Source: Nereocystis luetkeana
Taxonomy: Eukaryota; Sar; Phaeophyceae; Laminariales; Laminariaceae
Assembly: GCA_031213475.1 (NCBI GenBank)
Contig: JARUPZ010000010.1
Location: 3,499,970 to 3,563,969 of the forward strand
Direction: 5' to 3'
DNA: 64,000 nt
Position 1 is the stretch's first letter. Each line of letters starts with the position of its first letter. This document shows, one piece after another, positions 35,286 through 45,796 of this stretch. Below the pieces are notes generated by a model. The model did no database searches. It was not told the origin of the DNA and saw nothing but the letters and a program-made list of their open reading frames with translations. The position numbers and the translations under genes were made by a program.

Positions 35286-36645
35286 CCTCAGCGTCTCAAG
35301 TTGTCGGGGGGGAAGTAAGTGCGGTATCGAATATGTCGTGCTGCACGCTGTAGTTACGTTTGTACATTATTATGCAGCTGCCCAGGAGAAGACAAGGTGC
35401 ACCCCCGAGAAATATTGTTTTGGTTGGAAAGAGCACAACCAATCGACTACCACCACGTAGACGTCACCTCAAACACTATCCGGTGCGACAACCTTCTCTG
35501 CTCGGCCTCTGCCGAATATCCGGCACGCGAGCCTGTCTGTGCTGCAATGCCTGTGCCATCTGTACGTGGACCAACCAAACTACGTACCCCAATATCAGGC
35601 GATGTAGACGAGCCGAGGGGAATAGAACACTTTCTTCTGCGGTCCAGTGCTACCACATTGTCTGATTTCCGCTTTCCTCGGGACAGGCACAGACAGAAAA
35701 AACTCGAGCACCTGCAGTAGTCGTAGTAGAAGTGGCTAGCTCGGAGTAGTTACCGGGACCTCACTCACCGACATTATTACCCTAACCACACCGCGGGGGG
35801 GGGGGGGCAGAGCTGGTAGAGTGGAACTGCTGGTCCTGTGTGTGCGTGTGTGTAGCTCTGCAGTTGGGTGCAAAATACCAGGTGGTGGTAGGTTGAGAAC
35901 TACTACAATACTACTAGGTGAGGGTCATTCTTAATATTCCTGATCATCCTGCTTACATGTTTCTATTTGACAAGCTTCCGGGCATGCCTGCTTCGTTTTT
36001 CGTGAATGAATGTGTATGCCACACTCGTGCACACCTCGTATCGGTATACCTGATACCTGGGACGTTCTGTGTGGTATATATATGTACGCATGCTACTGTT
36101 GGAGTAAGCTTTCCCGATTTGCTTTTGTTCTGTTGCATTTCCTGACTGCATAGAGTTCGGAGGGGTTGCTCTGCACTCAGGCCCTTGTGAGACTTTCTCC
36201 GAGTCTGCGTGGATTGCTCAGCTAAAATAGGCTAAAAAGGCGTACATGATACCTGGTGGTAGGAATTTTGTTCGAAGTCGCAGAGCTCAACATTGCTGCG
36301 TGTATGTAGGTACTGAGTGGGTACGATCATACGTAAGTAAAGTAATGATGATATACCAGGTGTGATAATATGAATACAGTAGTGAATATATACATATATA
36401 TGTATGGCGCAATCCCACGCACAAGTCGACGAGGGGAGAAATTACTGAAATATGTTCGCGATCGAAGCGAAGGCTCGAACCGTTTTGGGGGAGGGGCGAG
36501 GGCCTGCTATATGTTACCCCGAAATAATGATCATAGGAAGCAGCGAAAAATATCGGCTGACGAAAATAACGAATGGGAAATATGAACAGAAAATTGACGA
36601 GTAAAAAGAGACAACACCGTTGATTTTTGTGTATCCTTCGAGTTG
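35286..36645. other. No firm gene; weak plus-strand coding-like stretch
   Basis: The plus-strand frame about 35460-35720 reads VTSNTIRCDNLLCSASAEYP and ends RHRQKKLEHLQ with a stop. A minus-strand frame is open too and neither has convincing splice sites. Poly-G at 35794-35805. A SINE family 2 fragment is entered separately. Confidence 0.25.
36409..36545 (+). mobile_element. SINE family 2, 5'-truncated fragment
   Basis: Matches the body of the 61.3 kb SINE: CAAGTCGACGAGGGGAGAAA, then TGAAATATGTTCGCGAT and AGGGCCTGCTATATGTTACC. No tRNA-like head. Confidence 0.6.
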
Positions 36646-36663
36646 GCATGTCGTTCATATTAG

Positions 36664-36929
36664 TTACGACTTCGGCGGGGCGGCTCCACTGACGTGGTAC
36701 GAGAGTCGCGACATCGACGGCAGCTTCTCGATCCCCATCGTACTGCCAGTGCCCGAGACCCCCCCCCGCCCCCCCAGCTAACCTGGCCGGGGCCCTACAC
36801 GCAGTGTTGGACGACCGAGACCTCCGTCAATTGGTCGAAAACCATTGGCATACTGATGATCTGCTCCATTCTGCTAGTGATTCCGGAATCGCTATCAATC
36901 AATCGGCGACGTTCATGACTGACTACCAG
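36664..36929 (+). CDS. Internal exon of an unrecognised plus-strand gene, with a one-base offset in a C run
   Basis: Reads SYDFGGAAPLTWYESRD, IDGSFSIPIVLPVPETPP up to a C9-G-C7 tract (36759-36775). Past the tract the protein-like frame is shifted by one base and reads NLAGALHAVLDDRDLRQLVE, ending ATFMTDYQ at the donor CAG|GTATCA (phase 0). Both halves have high G/C in third positions. One C too many in the tract is the simplest reading; a true disruption is the alternative. The 5' acceptor is not fixed (possibly TTCATATTAG at 36663). No known domain is recognised. It points toward the gene converging from the right. Confidence 0.55.
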
Positions 36930-37613
36930 GTATCAAAAGGTTGAGTCGTTTTGGTGACGACCAATCCTACAGTTCTTCCTGTACCCAGACCTAGAATTGT
37001 CATACCTTACCTACTACTAGCAATAGACTACAGCAGGACGAGCGAGGTACCAAACAAACACCGATGTGTATTTGTTTTAAACTATATTATATGCGAGTGG
37101 CAAACAAACAATGATAAATTTTCCGATTCCGCGGCCCAGCAGTAAGTTCAGCAACAAATGGCAGACGTATATTATGCAGGATCGAAGTGAAGGGCTTCCT
37201 ATTGTCGACACGGAGAGTTGACAGCGCCGACTTTTCTTTAATAATTATAGAATTGGGTTGTTGACAGGCTAATACAGCAGCCGCAATGGTGCCTCGTGGC
37301 TTAACCTGAATTGCTTAAGGGTGTGATGCACGTCGTAAGGAAATACCAAGACCAATGGACCGGGAAGATAAATGAGAATAGCTATGCTAACGATGAGGGG
37401 ATTGCTTTGTTCGCCGCTTGACATTGGTTCTATTCCTTCCGGGGATAACTTTGACGTCGGCATAGAAAAATAGAGTGAAGTGTAGGCCCACCTCGAAAGA
37501 ACGATGTTTTGTCGGTTTTAAGGTCAATTCGAAACGGAAGATACATAATGCATTCATCTTTAAGTAGACTCATTTAGTGCCACTATGAGGCTAAGGTTTT
37601 GTTTTTGAAGATG

Positions 37614-37876
37614 TTATGATACCGCTTTGTATGAGGTTGAAAGCCTGGTAATTACCTGGGTTCTGGCACTGGGATCGTACTTGTAGTACTTGGAAGGCGT
37701 ATCTTAGGTGGAAAACCAGGGTTTTTCAGAGAGGCACTAGCGTGGTCTCAGTCTACGCCGTGCACGAAAGGAATAAAGTGGCTCTTCTATCTCTAAGCGA
37801 ACATCAACGTGAGTACCACCGAGTGCCGGCTTAATAAGCAGACCTGTCCAGGGATACAAAGTGTCCCGCTCTCCGT
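37614..37876 (+). repeat. Repeat family C, copy 1
   Basis: About 265 bp, roughly 80% identical to 43685-43952, sharing TTGTATGAGGTTGAAAGCC, ACTTGGAAGGCGTATCTTAG and GGCTTAATAAGCAGACCTG. Ends are sharp against different flanks, so it is a dispersed element. No inverted termini, so family unknown (perhaps a solo terminal repeat or a SINE-like body). Confidence 0.75.
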
Positions 37877-37899
37877 GTTCTTAACAAATGCCAGCTATT

Positions 37900-38060
37900 A
37901 TTGTTTTTTTTGTGAGGGCTCTTCTTAGAACTGGTTGTTTTCGCCGAAAACCCGCGATCTACTCGACGGATAATATATATGCCAAACACACCGGAACCGG
38001 TAGACTCCTCAGGATGCTCCCAATAGCTTTCCAAGGTAGGGATATCAATCAACGCATTGT
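37900..38060 (-). mobile_element. Fold-back family D, partial copy
   Basis: Shares GAAAACCCGCGATCTACTCG and, reversed, the arm GGTAGACTCCTCAGGATGCT of family D. Followed by AT-rich DNA with TGATTATT/AATCATGA motifs. Confidence 0.5.
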
Positions 38061-38218
38061 CGGAGTTTATTTGATTATTGCTTAATTTGCCCAAGTCGAT
38101 TTAATTTGATATAATCATGACTAGTTGACTGTAATCAGCGCAATCCCCCCGGCGTTGCGATCATTTAAATCAGGATGATTGGTTGATTGTATTCGATCAT
38201 TTTCAACGGTGTTTCACA

Positions 38219-38304
38219 GATTCCAGTGGCAGCTTCCCGAATGGGATCTTGCTGTGCTCATGCGCGGATTCCCTTCCTCCACACGCTCTCTCAAGTACTT
38301 AGTG
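38219..38304 (+). CDS. Candidate terminal exon of the same plus-strand gene
   Basis: After the acceptor GGTGTTTCACAG the frame TTC CAG TGG reads FQWQLPEWDLAVLMRGF, ends SLKYLV and stops with TAG at 38302-38304. G/C third positions favour it over the neighbouring frame, which is also open. It enters in phase 2 while the 36929 donor is phase 0, so a further small exon must lie between, or this exon belongs elsewhere. Confidence 0.35.
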
Positions 38305-38466
38305 TAGCCTACTGTACAATGCAATGCACCTGCAAATATACATGTTCCACTGCCCGCGAAGAGTCGGAAGCACTAAAGCCCGAATAACGCCCCTGATAGC
38401 ACGTACGCCCCTTTGGTAAGTTTGCAATATTCGCGTGATTCCGATACTACAGCGAAAGGCGCCATA

Positions 38467-38705
38467 CTACCTCCTATGATATATTAATATGTGCATGCCG
38501 GACAGCCAGCATCCTTCGCGGCGCTGCAAGCAGTGGCCAGACGGGACTCTACAATTTACTGAGTGATGGGTAGCAATCCATTCACAGTACAGGAGCAGAA
38601 ACTTCTCCCAGAGTTTGTTCTCCATGCTTTCATGAACGGGAATTGTATCCCCCACCTTCTCTCCGCCCAGCCGATTGCGCTTATTATCGGTGACAACAAG
38701 TTCGT
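38467..38705 (-). CDS. Unrecognised minus-strand gene, terminal exon
   Basis: Acceptor CGTCTTTTCCGTAG|AC, phase 1. Reads ELVVTDNKRNRLGGEKVGDT, then MENKLWEKFLLLYCEWIATH, with the stop at 38467. Joined to the preceding exon it gives SEEDPE-D-ELVV without a break. Codon preference falls after THHS, where a donor (TCA|GTAAAT) would also be possible, so the last 25 residues may be intron and the gene may continue. Confidence 0.6.
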
Positions 38706-38849
38706 CTACGGAAAAGACGCGTTAGGATGCGGGAGATGACGCTTGAACCACGAGGCGATTGCGGGCTAGCATGTGGCAATAATATGGGGATATAATGCCC
38801 GAGGCCTTTTGCCACCATCAAAGGGGCCCGCCTGCAGCTCCGGTCGCAC

Positions 38850-39054
38850 CCTCTGGATCCTCCTCCGACTTGTAGACCGCCCATTCGTTCATGATCACGT
38901 CTGTTTCGGACAGAGTGGGGGTTCGCGGCTGCTTCGCCAGAGAAGTGGCAGCTCCGCCTTGCGCGTCCTCTCTGTTGTCCTTAGGAAGACTCTTTCTCGC
39001 AGCCCCTCCCGGATGTGAGGCCGCCGAGAGACGTTCCGCCAGGCTCAGCGTCGG
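38850..39054 (-). CDS. Unrecognised minus-strand gene, internal exon
   Basis: Acceptor AGATAGCCTAG|CCGACG (phase 0), donor GAGG|GTGCGACC (phase 1), 205 nt. Reads PTLSLAERLSAASHPGG, a polar disordered part, and TLSETDVIMNEWAVYKSEED. The intron to the next exon is about 144 bp. The plus-strand open frame over the same DNA is a shadow. Confidence 0.65.
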
Positions 39055-39146
39055 CTAGGCTATCTTGACCTCTCCTTATACCGTTCTTGTCCTGGTCCTT
39101 GTTCTGACCGCGTGATAAATTCCTTGTGGCTGCGTCGCAGGCGCGC

Positions 39147-40235
39147 GTTTTTTTTTTCTAAAAACACCCAAAAATGCCTCTTTTCTATCAGAAATTAATC
39201 AACTAGCCATGATTATGATGATTACTCAACTAATCATTCTTTGTTGATAAAAACGTATTAATCAACACAACTTAACCACATCAATAATACTTATTAAAAT
39301 TAAAAACCAAATTAGAATCATAAGCAGCACGTGGTTATGAGTTGATGTACACCACCTACTCCTAGAGCTGCTTCTATTACATGGGACCAAAGTGAATAGG
39401 ACCCATGGTATAATTATACATAAAATAAACTATATATTTACCTTTTGTTACTAACAACAATTGGTCCTCCTTACTATGATGGTCCTCCGCAAAGCAGTTT
39501 TCTGCTTGTTCAGAACCGTAGTTGGACCGTTCGTCCATATATATATATAGACGATTCTGAGGACATCATAACTTTTCATCAGAATTCGATAAATATGCGT
39601 TATGTCTGGCCCCTGTTCTGACTAACAGCCTAGTTATTTACCCTCCATAAAAACATGATTGGTTGTTCCATGATAAATACAGTTGGGCTCTCTGCAAAGA
39701 GGGAATTGCTGGTGAAAGCTCTCGGGAAACTTCGGGGAACATTCCGAGGAGTCTACCGGTGGTTTTGACTACTGTATGCCCAAATTGTATGGGAATTGTT
39801 TTGGAGGGCTCTCAGAACTGGATTTGTTTTACGAAAACCTGCGATTTACTCGACGTGACTGTCCATAACACCACGATACTCATCGGCATGCTCCCCTTGA
39901 TTTTCCGAGAGCTCTCTTGGGCAGGTTTCCGTTTCTCCAGAGTCGTAGTTGAACTGTTCGTCCACATTGCCAGTTAGGAGTTCTGAAGACATCACAATTT
40001 TTCATCAAAAATCCTCAAAGATCTCGTAGTTCTGGCCCCAGTTCTGACGAATCGCCTTTTGTTCAGCATTATTGGTGATCAACTAACTTATCTCCTGGAT
40101 TTGATTTTTGTTTTTTTCGGGTGTTTTTGGCTCGATTAATCATGAGTATTTGAGAAAGAATAATCATCTGGTCGTGATAAAACAGGAAACTCGGTGCTGA
40201 TTGATAAATAAATCATGATTATTGGAATTTTCATA
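39147..40235. mobile_element. AT-rich inverted-repeat complex with fold-back family D units
   Basis: 39500-39625 is the end of one D unit and 39655-40065 a whole one. Its left arm, AAGCTCTCGGGAAACTTCGG (about 39716), is the imperfect inverse of the right arm containing TTGATTTTCCGAGAGCTCTC (about 39897). Outside, AAAAACACCC at about 39160 is inverted at about 40120, and palindromic TGATTAATCAT-type motifs recur on both sides. No coding potential. Confidence 0.6.
39378..39495 (-). mobile_element. MITE family A, diverged copy
   Basis: GGGACCAAAGTGAATAGGAC at left, ACTATGATGGTCCTCCGC at right, interior ACTAACAACAATTGGTCC. Older than most copies; it interrupts the AT-rich complex. Confidence 0.65.
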
Positions 40236-40375
40236 GAGAATGGAAGGCGGTATCATTCCGGGATACTATGGTAGGCGGCTACTGCACCACGGCACACGAC
40301 CTGAGAGCACAACAGCACACCCGGCACGCAGCAACTAGAGCACCTAAAGCGACGGCAGTCGTGCCTTCTGCATAC

Positions 40376-40507
40376 CTGGCTGGCTTCGTCAGTTGGAGTC
40401 GTGAGGAACACCGGCAAGCCCAAAGCAGCGGCGTCGAGGCCCGCGGCAGCGTAGTTGAGAGCGACATGTTGTTCGTCGTAGAGAATGCCTCTCGGTTGTT
40501 TTTTGCA
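40376..40507 (-). CDS. Unrecognised minus-strand gene, internal exon
   Basis: Acceptor TTTTGATCCCAAG|TGCAAA, donor CAG|GTATGC, 132 nt (44 codons), phase 0 at both ends. Reads RGILYDEQHVALNYAAAGLD, then AALGLPVFLTTPTDEASQ. The helix-turn-helix-like alternation and the 44-codon length resemble the exons of the ankyrin gene to the left, but the consensus is not met. The longer plus-strand open frame (40268-40741) has poorer codon preference and is rejected. Confidence 0.65.
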
Positions 40508-40838
40508 CTTGGGATCAAAACGTTACGCCCTGCTTCTGCGCATCCGTTATCCACCAAACCCTATATCCACGATGTGTGCACCCGATACCCGCGTACTAGC
40601 CCAAGCTATGTAGCTTTCTCAAACCGGTGTGATTTAGAGGGTGTGTTCCACACACGTTTCCACACATACATTAACTCTGGTAAATCCGCTGGGGCAGTTA
40701 TTTCGGTAGTGAGTGAGCTAACCTCGGCCCAAGCCGCATGAAATCATACGAACCGAGGGTGCCAAACCAGAAATCCAGTTATACACTACTTCTCCCCACA
40801 AACCAAACACAAAAATAGGGCTGAAAAAAAACAACATA

Positions 40839-41606
40839 ATAACCAGGGCTTTTCTCGGGTTATGACCCGACCCGCAGGTCGGTTCATCATGGGTGTTCTA
40901 AATGTCACGGGTTGGGTCAGGTCGGGTCAAGAAGAGATGAAAAGCTCACGGGTCGGAAGGTCATAACCCGCGAGAAATGGGTCACTCGCGGGTCGGACCA
41001 TCGTGACCCGCTTGCGTTTTGCTGACCCCCGGGTCGGACCCGCGCATCCGGCTCGTCGATCCGACACTTCAAAACCTTCCCCGCTCTTTTATACTCAAGG
41101 GCTTCTCTCGCACTAAGGGGTTAATTAATACTCCTTTGGTATATAGAACATTCGAACATTAAAACATCGATATATCCATTTAGGCATGCTCGCATTCATC
41201 CATACCCACCACCGCCAGGCCACATATCCCTGCGGGGCATACAAATGAGTAGCTAATTGTTCTGGAAGTGTCGACCCACCGGCCGGATCCACGGGTCGAG
41301 CCCGCGGGTCAATGTATAAGGACTTGCGGGTTCAGGCGACCCGACCCGCATGAATCCCGAGTCTCACGGGTCAATCGAAAGGTGGTGGGTCGGGTCGCGT
41401 CAGGAAGTTTTGATATATCTCGGGTCGGGTCGGGTCGGATCTCGCGGATCGGGTCAAGAGGGTTTCGAAACTTCGCGGGTCGTGTAGGGTCTAGTCAACT
41501 CACGTCAAACGTTTCGCATGTAGGGTCGGGTCGGGTCGGGTCAGCTGACCCGACCCGACCTGATCCGTGAGGTTTGACATAGTAGGGCCCGTGAAAAGCC
41601 CTGGTT
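40839..41606. mobile_element. Non-autonomous hAT-like element with GGGTC subterminal repeats
   Basis: Terminal inverted repeat AACCAGGGCTTTTC / GAAAAGCCCTGGTT. Flanking 8 bp are ACAACATA (40831-40838) and TCAACATA (41607-41614), a target duplication with one change. Both subterminal regions are packed with GGGTC/GACCC in both orientations, as in hAT elements, where such motifs bind transposase. About 768 bp and no transposase; open frames here are repeat artefacts. The middle (41090-41260) is AT-rich and unrelated. Confidence 0.8.
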
Positions 41607-41692
41607 TCAACATAGGGCGCCTAAGCCAAATCCATGACCTACACCAATCGCCTCCCCTCCAACAAAACAGAACGAGGCGGAAAAAAAAGAAG

Positions 41693-41955
41693 GAGGCGTT
41701 CTACGGTAGAAGTTCACCCTGAATTATGTTTTGAGGCTCCTCACTTAAGGAGCTCCATACGTACCTCACCCGAAAAGTGACTCCAGCAAAACTCAAACTG
41801 CATCGCTGCAAATAATCCCATGGGCCAAGTCTACTATGTATTTTGTTTTTGTTTTACAAATCAAGGTTGACCTTCCTACGATTCGGGATCAAGTAACCCC
41901 GTCCTTCAGAAACAACAAAGCGGGTATGTGCTACCCGTATCGTAGAACGGGTCGA
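41693..41955 (+). mobile_element. MITE family B, near-complete copy
   Basis: Left end GGCGTTCTACGGTAGAAGTT and right end CCCGTATCGTAGAACGGGTC are inverted repeats. Interior carries GAGGCTCCTCACTTAAGGAG and GTAACCCCGTCCTTCAGAAA. About 260 bp, no coding. Confidence 0.85.
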
Positions 41956-42058
41956 AACGCCGCACGTATCGCTCGACAACTTGCAACCCAAAAATATCTC
42001 TTAAACTATCAAGACATATTTAACCTATACCTACTGCCTGGTAGAGTATAGTGACCCC

Positions 42059-42074
42059 TGCCCCCCCCCCCCCC
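42059..42074. repeat. Poly-C tract
   Basis: About 15 C. Confidence 0.95.
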
Positions 42075-42099
42075 GTCTCGAAAGCGATGCGTGGTCCCT

Positions 42100-43450
42100 G
42101 GTCAAAGACTAAGGCAAGCAACAGATGACTACGCCCCCCGCCCGTTCCCCCTCGAAAAGCAAGAGCAATTAGGAATTGCTCGGAACATACAAGGCAGGCA
42201 TTGTTCACACCTCGATGGTTGACCTTGAAGAAGAAATAAGATGTGATTGAGACAGTTTGAGTGCTCAAACGTGTCCAACACTATTGTCCAGTTCAAAGTG
42301 CTCGGCCACGTTCCTCCCCCCAACGCATGGTTGAAACGATCACCAAAGGTGAGTGCCTGCGAACACCTGGCCACTGGACACCGCCAATCTTCCGTTTGAA
42401 GGCCACAGCAAACTCCAGATATGCCCCCCAATCAGGCCACGCCGCGTCCTGCACTCTGTCGTCGAACCTGTCGTGGGACACCATGTATGTCCTCAACGCC
42501 GCCAACGGAGCGGATTTAAGCACGTTGAAACCGTGGTTGTCAAGATGTCCTACTCAACGCTCCGCACTCGGATATATATGTGGAACCCCCGTCCCATGAG
42601 CCGGGGGGTTCATGTTCGGGGTGAGCTTCGCCAACAGCCACCATCGGCTGTAGGCAGGGGGTGTTGTAGAGTACGACCGATGTCTCGCGCGGCAACCTTT
42701 GAACAAACAGCTACACGACAGCTGCATCGACGTTTCTGCGAGGCACAACAGGAGCTCTTTCGGAGTAACGGCGAGCGGTTACTGGCACCCGGATGTGGCT
42801 GCGTCTGGCACGCCGATTAGCTCCGCCGATACTGCAACGCCGTGGTCCCCAACGGGGCCCATTTTTGGTACAAGGGCGACGACGGGCTGTGGGGGCTTGG
42901 GAAAATCAGCTCAACTACGCCCACGGATGGAGCATATTTAGTTCGATTTTCGGACGACCCGGGACCGATCAATCTTCCTCTTTCTTCGGCCGGACGACTC
43001 CGACGAAAGCTGTACGTGGCTCTTGGTGTCTACAAATTCACTTGGCTAGCGCATTTGCACGGGGGGTCCAGCGTAACGTAGACAAATCTCAAGGCGCCGC
43101 CGTGGATAGCTGGCTTTCGCTTCTCGGTTTTTCTCGATATTGTTTGCTCGACGTTTCCCGGGATTCTGGGGGGTGGTTTTTCAAAGTATCGACGTTTTCC
43201 GAGTTTTCGGGTCGGGGTTTTTCCGGTAGATGTGTTTCTTGGCTGTTTGTTTGTTTGTTTGTTTGTTTTTTCTTGGACTTGGTTGGGGACGTGTTTCGCG
43301 TATTCTGTCCTGTCTACCCCCCCCGCTCAGTATCGGGGATGGTCTGGGTAATCGGGCCACTCACTTGTGGCACAGGACACGTTTCCCGAGTTGTGGGCTG
43401 GGTTTTCTGTGTGGTTCTTGACATATTCCGTGATTTTTTGTAGCCCCCCC
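42100..43450. mobile_element. Retroelement-like fossil, family not certain
   Basis: Protein-like stretches lie on both strands. On plus, 42842-43081 reads HFWYKGDDGLWGLGKIS and LVRFSDDPGPINLPL, a small SH3/Tudor-like motif that I associate with the C-terminal part of LTR-retroelement polyproteins in algae. On minus, 42553-42350 reads MVSHDRFDDRVQDAAWPDW. The region is broken in several places and no terminal repeats were recognised, so it looks old. A host exon on the minus strand cannot be excluded for the left half. Confidence 0.4.
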
Positions 43451-43684
43451 CGTCGCGGGTGACATGGCGATGATTTTTCGTTGACGATTTCTTCCTGCCC
43501 CTTGAGGCTACGTCTCTCTTTCATTTGTTTCAAGTACTTTGTCGGCTTCGTTGCCTTGCCGTTCAGAGATGTGGGAGTTGGTCTTGAGGAGCCGCATCTT
43601 CGACTCATGTTCTTGTTTGTGGAATCGGGGTTTCCATGAATTTCGCATAATTCTGAATACACGGCTTATCAGAGTGGGCTCGTC

Positions 43685-43952
43685 TTATGATACTGCGTTG
43701 TATGAGGTTGAAAGCCCGGTAATTACCTGGGGTCTGGCACTTGGATATTATTTGTAGTACTTGGAAGGCGTATCTTAGGTGGAAAACCAGGGGTTGTCCA
43801 TAGAGGCACGATGGTAACTTCAGGCTCCGTCGTGCACGAAGGGGATAAAGCTGCTATTCTGTCGCTAAGCAAGCAACAACACATGCGAGTACCAATAATC
43901 ACCGGCTTAATAAGCAGACCTGCCCAGGGATACAAAGTGCCCCGCTGTCCCA
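43685..43952 (+). repeat. Repeat family C, copy 2
   Basis: Partner of 37614-37876; see that entry. Begins TTATGATACTGCGTTGTATG and ends near AAGTGCCCCGCT. Confidence 0.75.
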
Positions 43953-44140
43953 TTATCATAAAACTATCACCGGCAGCGGTGTAACGTATAACCGTCTACC
44001 TGGGAGTAGGTCATGCCCCAAACCCATGGTAACGAATGCGTGGTTAGTTGACCGCTAGAGCTCTGTTTTCCATGACTGTTTGCGATGAAGTTGTCTGTCA
44101 TGTATGAGCGATTGGTCATGCTCTAGCAGTAGTGCTTAGT

Positions 44141-44247
44141 ATTACGGGGGACCATAGTTAACAGGACCTATGGTATACCTAAACACCTATATGCTTAACC
44201 ATTTTTACTGACAATATTTGGTCCTGTTAACTATGGCCCCCCGTAAT
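44141..44247 (-). mobile_element. MITE family A copy
   Basis: ATTACGGGGGACCATAGTTA … TAACTATGGCCCCCCGTAAT, flanked by TA. Interior in the ACCTATGGTATACCTAAACA orientation. One of the best-preserved copies. Confidence 0.92.
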
Positions 44248-44249
44248 AG

Positions 44250-45560
44250 TATAGTTAGCAGTCCTAGTAGTAGGGTACCAGGTAATATTTTGTAGAGTGC
44301 AACCTGCTTCTACCTGGACTTAATCAGCGCAGTATCTATTATTGGTATTAATAGTGGGGTATAGTAACAGTATAGAAGTCAAACCAGGGTACCGCGTGCA
44401 TGCAGTAGTCGTGTAGTATTCGCCACTGAAAGAGCAGTGCTCACTTCTCGCTTGCTGCTATTACTCTTTGCTTCGAGCAATACGCTGACCGATGGCTCAC
44501 GTTTTCGCCAAAAACAGCTGCGAGGGTGTCACCCGTGACTTCCTTATGCCTTGCAACGCCCCCGGGATTTCCCGTTACCTACATACATCCGGAAAGGGAA
44601 CGCTGCAAGATGTGGAAGCTTACAGCTTTGAAAGTCGATTTTTGAATTAGTTTTCGAGCAAAACCTACGTTGAGACAAGACCCACCTATCTGTATGCTGT
44701 TTGTTGGGCGTGCCTCACCTTGCTTGCCCCTTCCGACTCTGGCAGCGATGGCCGCGTCCGGCTCGAGTCGAGTCCCGGGGGCGGGTTAAAAAATCGTACT
44801 CTTTACTGAAAGTAGAGTGTACTCGTGCAGATAGTAATAATGCACGATTCTGTGGCGCGATATATTCGATGTGGCTCAACACAATGGCGTGCCAGGTTTC
44901 GATGAAGTGTTTTAATGATTCGTATCCAGCAGATTTATTTCGTGCCCTTCCTTGTTTGGCGACATCTATTTGCTATGTCGTGTATGCTGCTGCCTGCTGT
45001 CGTTCGTTGCCGTTGACAGGAACGATAGTATTCCCATCTTTCCCTCCGGAGGGGAAATTTAGTAGGTCGAAAATACAGTCAGTATGCCCATCCATGGTGC
45101 ACGTATTGTATGCGTAGAACGGTTTACGTATATATACCTAACTAGGCAACAACAGCGAGCAGTCCAAATGAGGGCAGCAAAACATATACAAAAATGCGCC
45201 CACCTTGCGCAGTACCTCAGCAGCAATAATAGCAGAGCAGCAACACAAAAAATCATCAAGCAGGGGCAGGGGGAGCAGAAGCAACCGAGAACGCAAACAC
45301 TATTCTGGAGGAGTCGACAATAATACACACGGAAGCAGTGAGCCTGGAAATAATGTTGTCGGAAACGGACCAGTGACAACGCCTACGCTTCATTCGTAGT
45401 CATCTTTGTTTGGGGTTGACGTGCATCATAGCTACGCACGCAGTTTTGAGATGTATGTACGATCGTACGAGGGTCTGCTGGAAAAAAAAACAGTCAATTT
45501 GAATGGTCCCAGAAGAATGGTAGCGACTGCAGCATCCAGCATGCAGTAGCAGCAAAGTGG
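44250..45560. other. Mostly no gene seen
   Basis: Apart from the candidate exon at 44719-44800, only short or low-quality open frames. 45160-45250 is CAG/AAC-rich. Confidence 0.45.
44719..44800 (-). CDS. Candidate upstream exon of the same minus-strand gene
   Basis: Acceptor CTTTCAGTAAAG, donor AAG|GTGAGGC, 82 nt, leaving in phase 0 as the 40507 exon needs. Reads VRFFNPPPGLDSSRTRPSLP, then ESEGASK. Short and without a recognisable motif; the roughly 4.2 kb intron to the next exon holds a hAT element and other repeats. Confidence 0.3.
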
Positions 45561-45796
45561 CGCCCTAAGATAGAGGTTCACCCTAAACTTTCTGAAGCTC
45601 CTCACTTGAGGAGCTACATACCCCCCCAGAACTGTGACTCCAGCACAAATTACATTTTATCTCGTCGAATAATCCCATGGCGCCCAAACGTCATTTTTCG
45701 AGGTAAAATAGTCATTCCGACTAACTGGGGGTAAGGAACCCCGTCATTTCAGAAACGATTGAGCGGAAATGTGCTACCTCTATCGTCGAACGCGTC
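45561..45796 (+). mobile_element. MITE family B copy
   Basis: CGCCCTAAGATAGAGGTTCA at left, CTACCTCTATCGTCGAACGC at right; inner AAGCTCCTCACTTGAGGAGC. Confidence 0.82.

Noticed and set aside
40268-40741. 157-codon plus-strand open frame
   Set aside because: Lies opposite a splice-bounded minus-strand exon with much better codon preference.
41268-41570. 100-codon frame rich in Arg, Val, Gly and Ser
   Set aside because: Reading of the GGGTC subterminal repeats of the hAT-like element.
42299-42350. Plus-strand exon candidate with GTGAGTG donor near 42350
   Set aside because: Would need a 53-nt intron, and the opposite strand is at least as protein-like; treated as part of a worn retroelement-like region.
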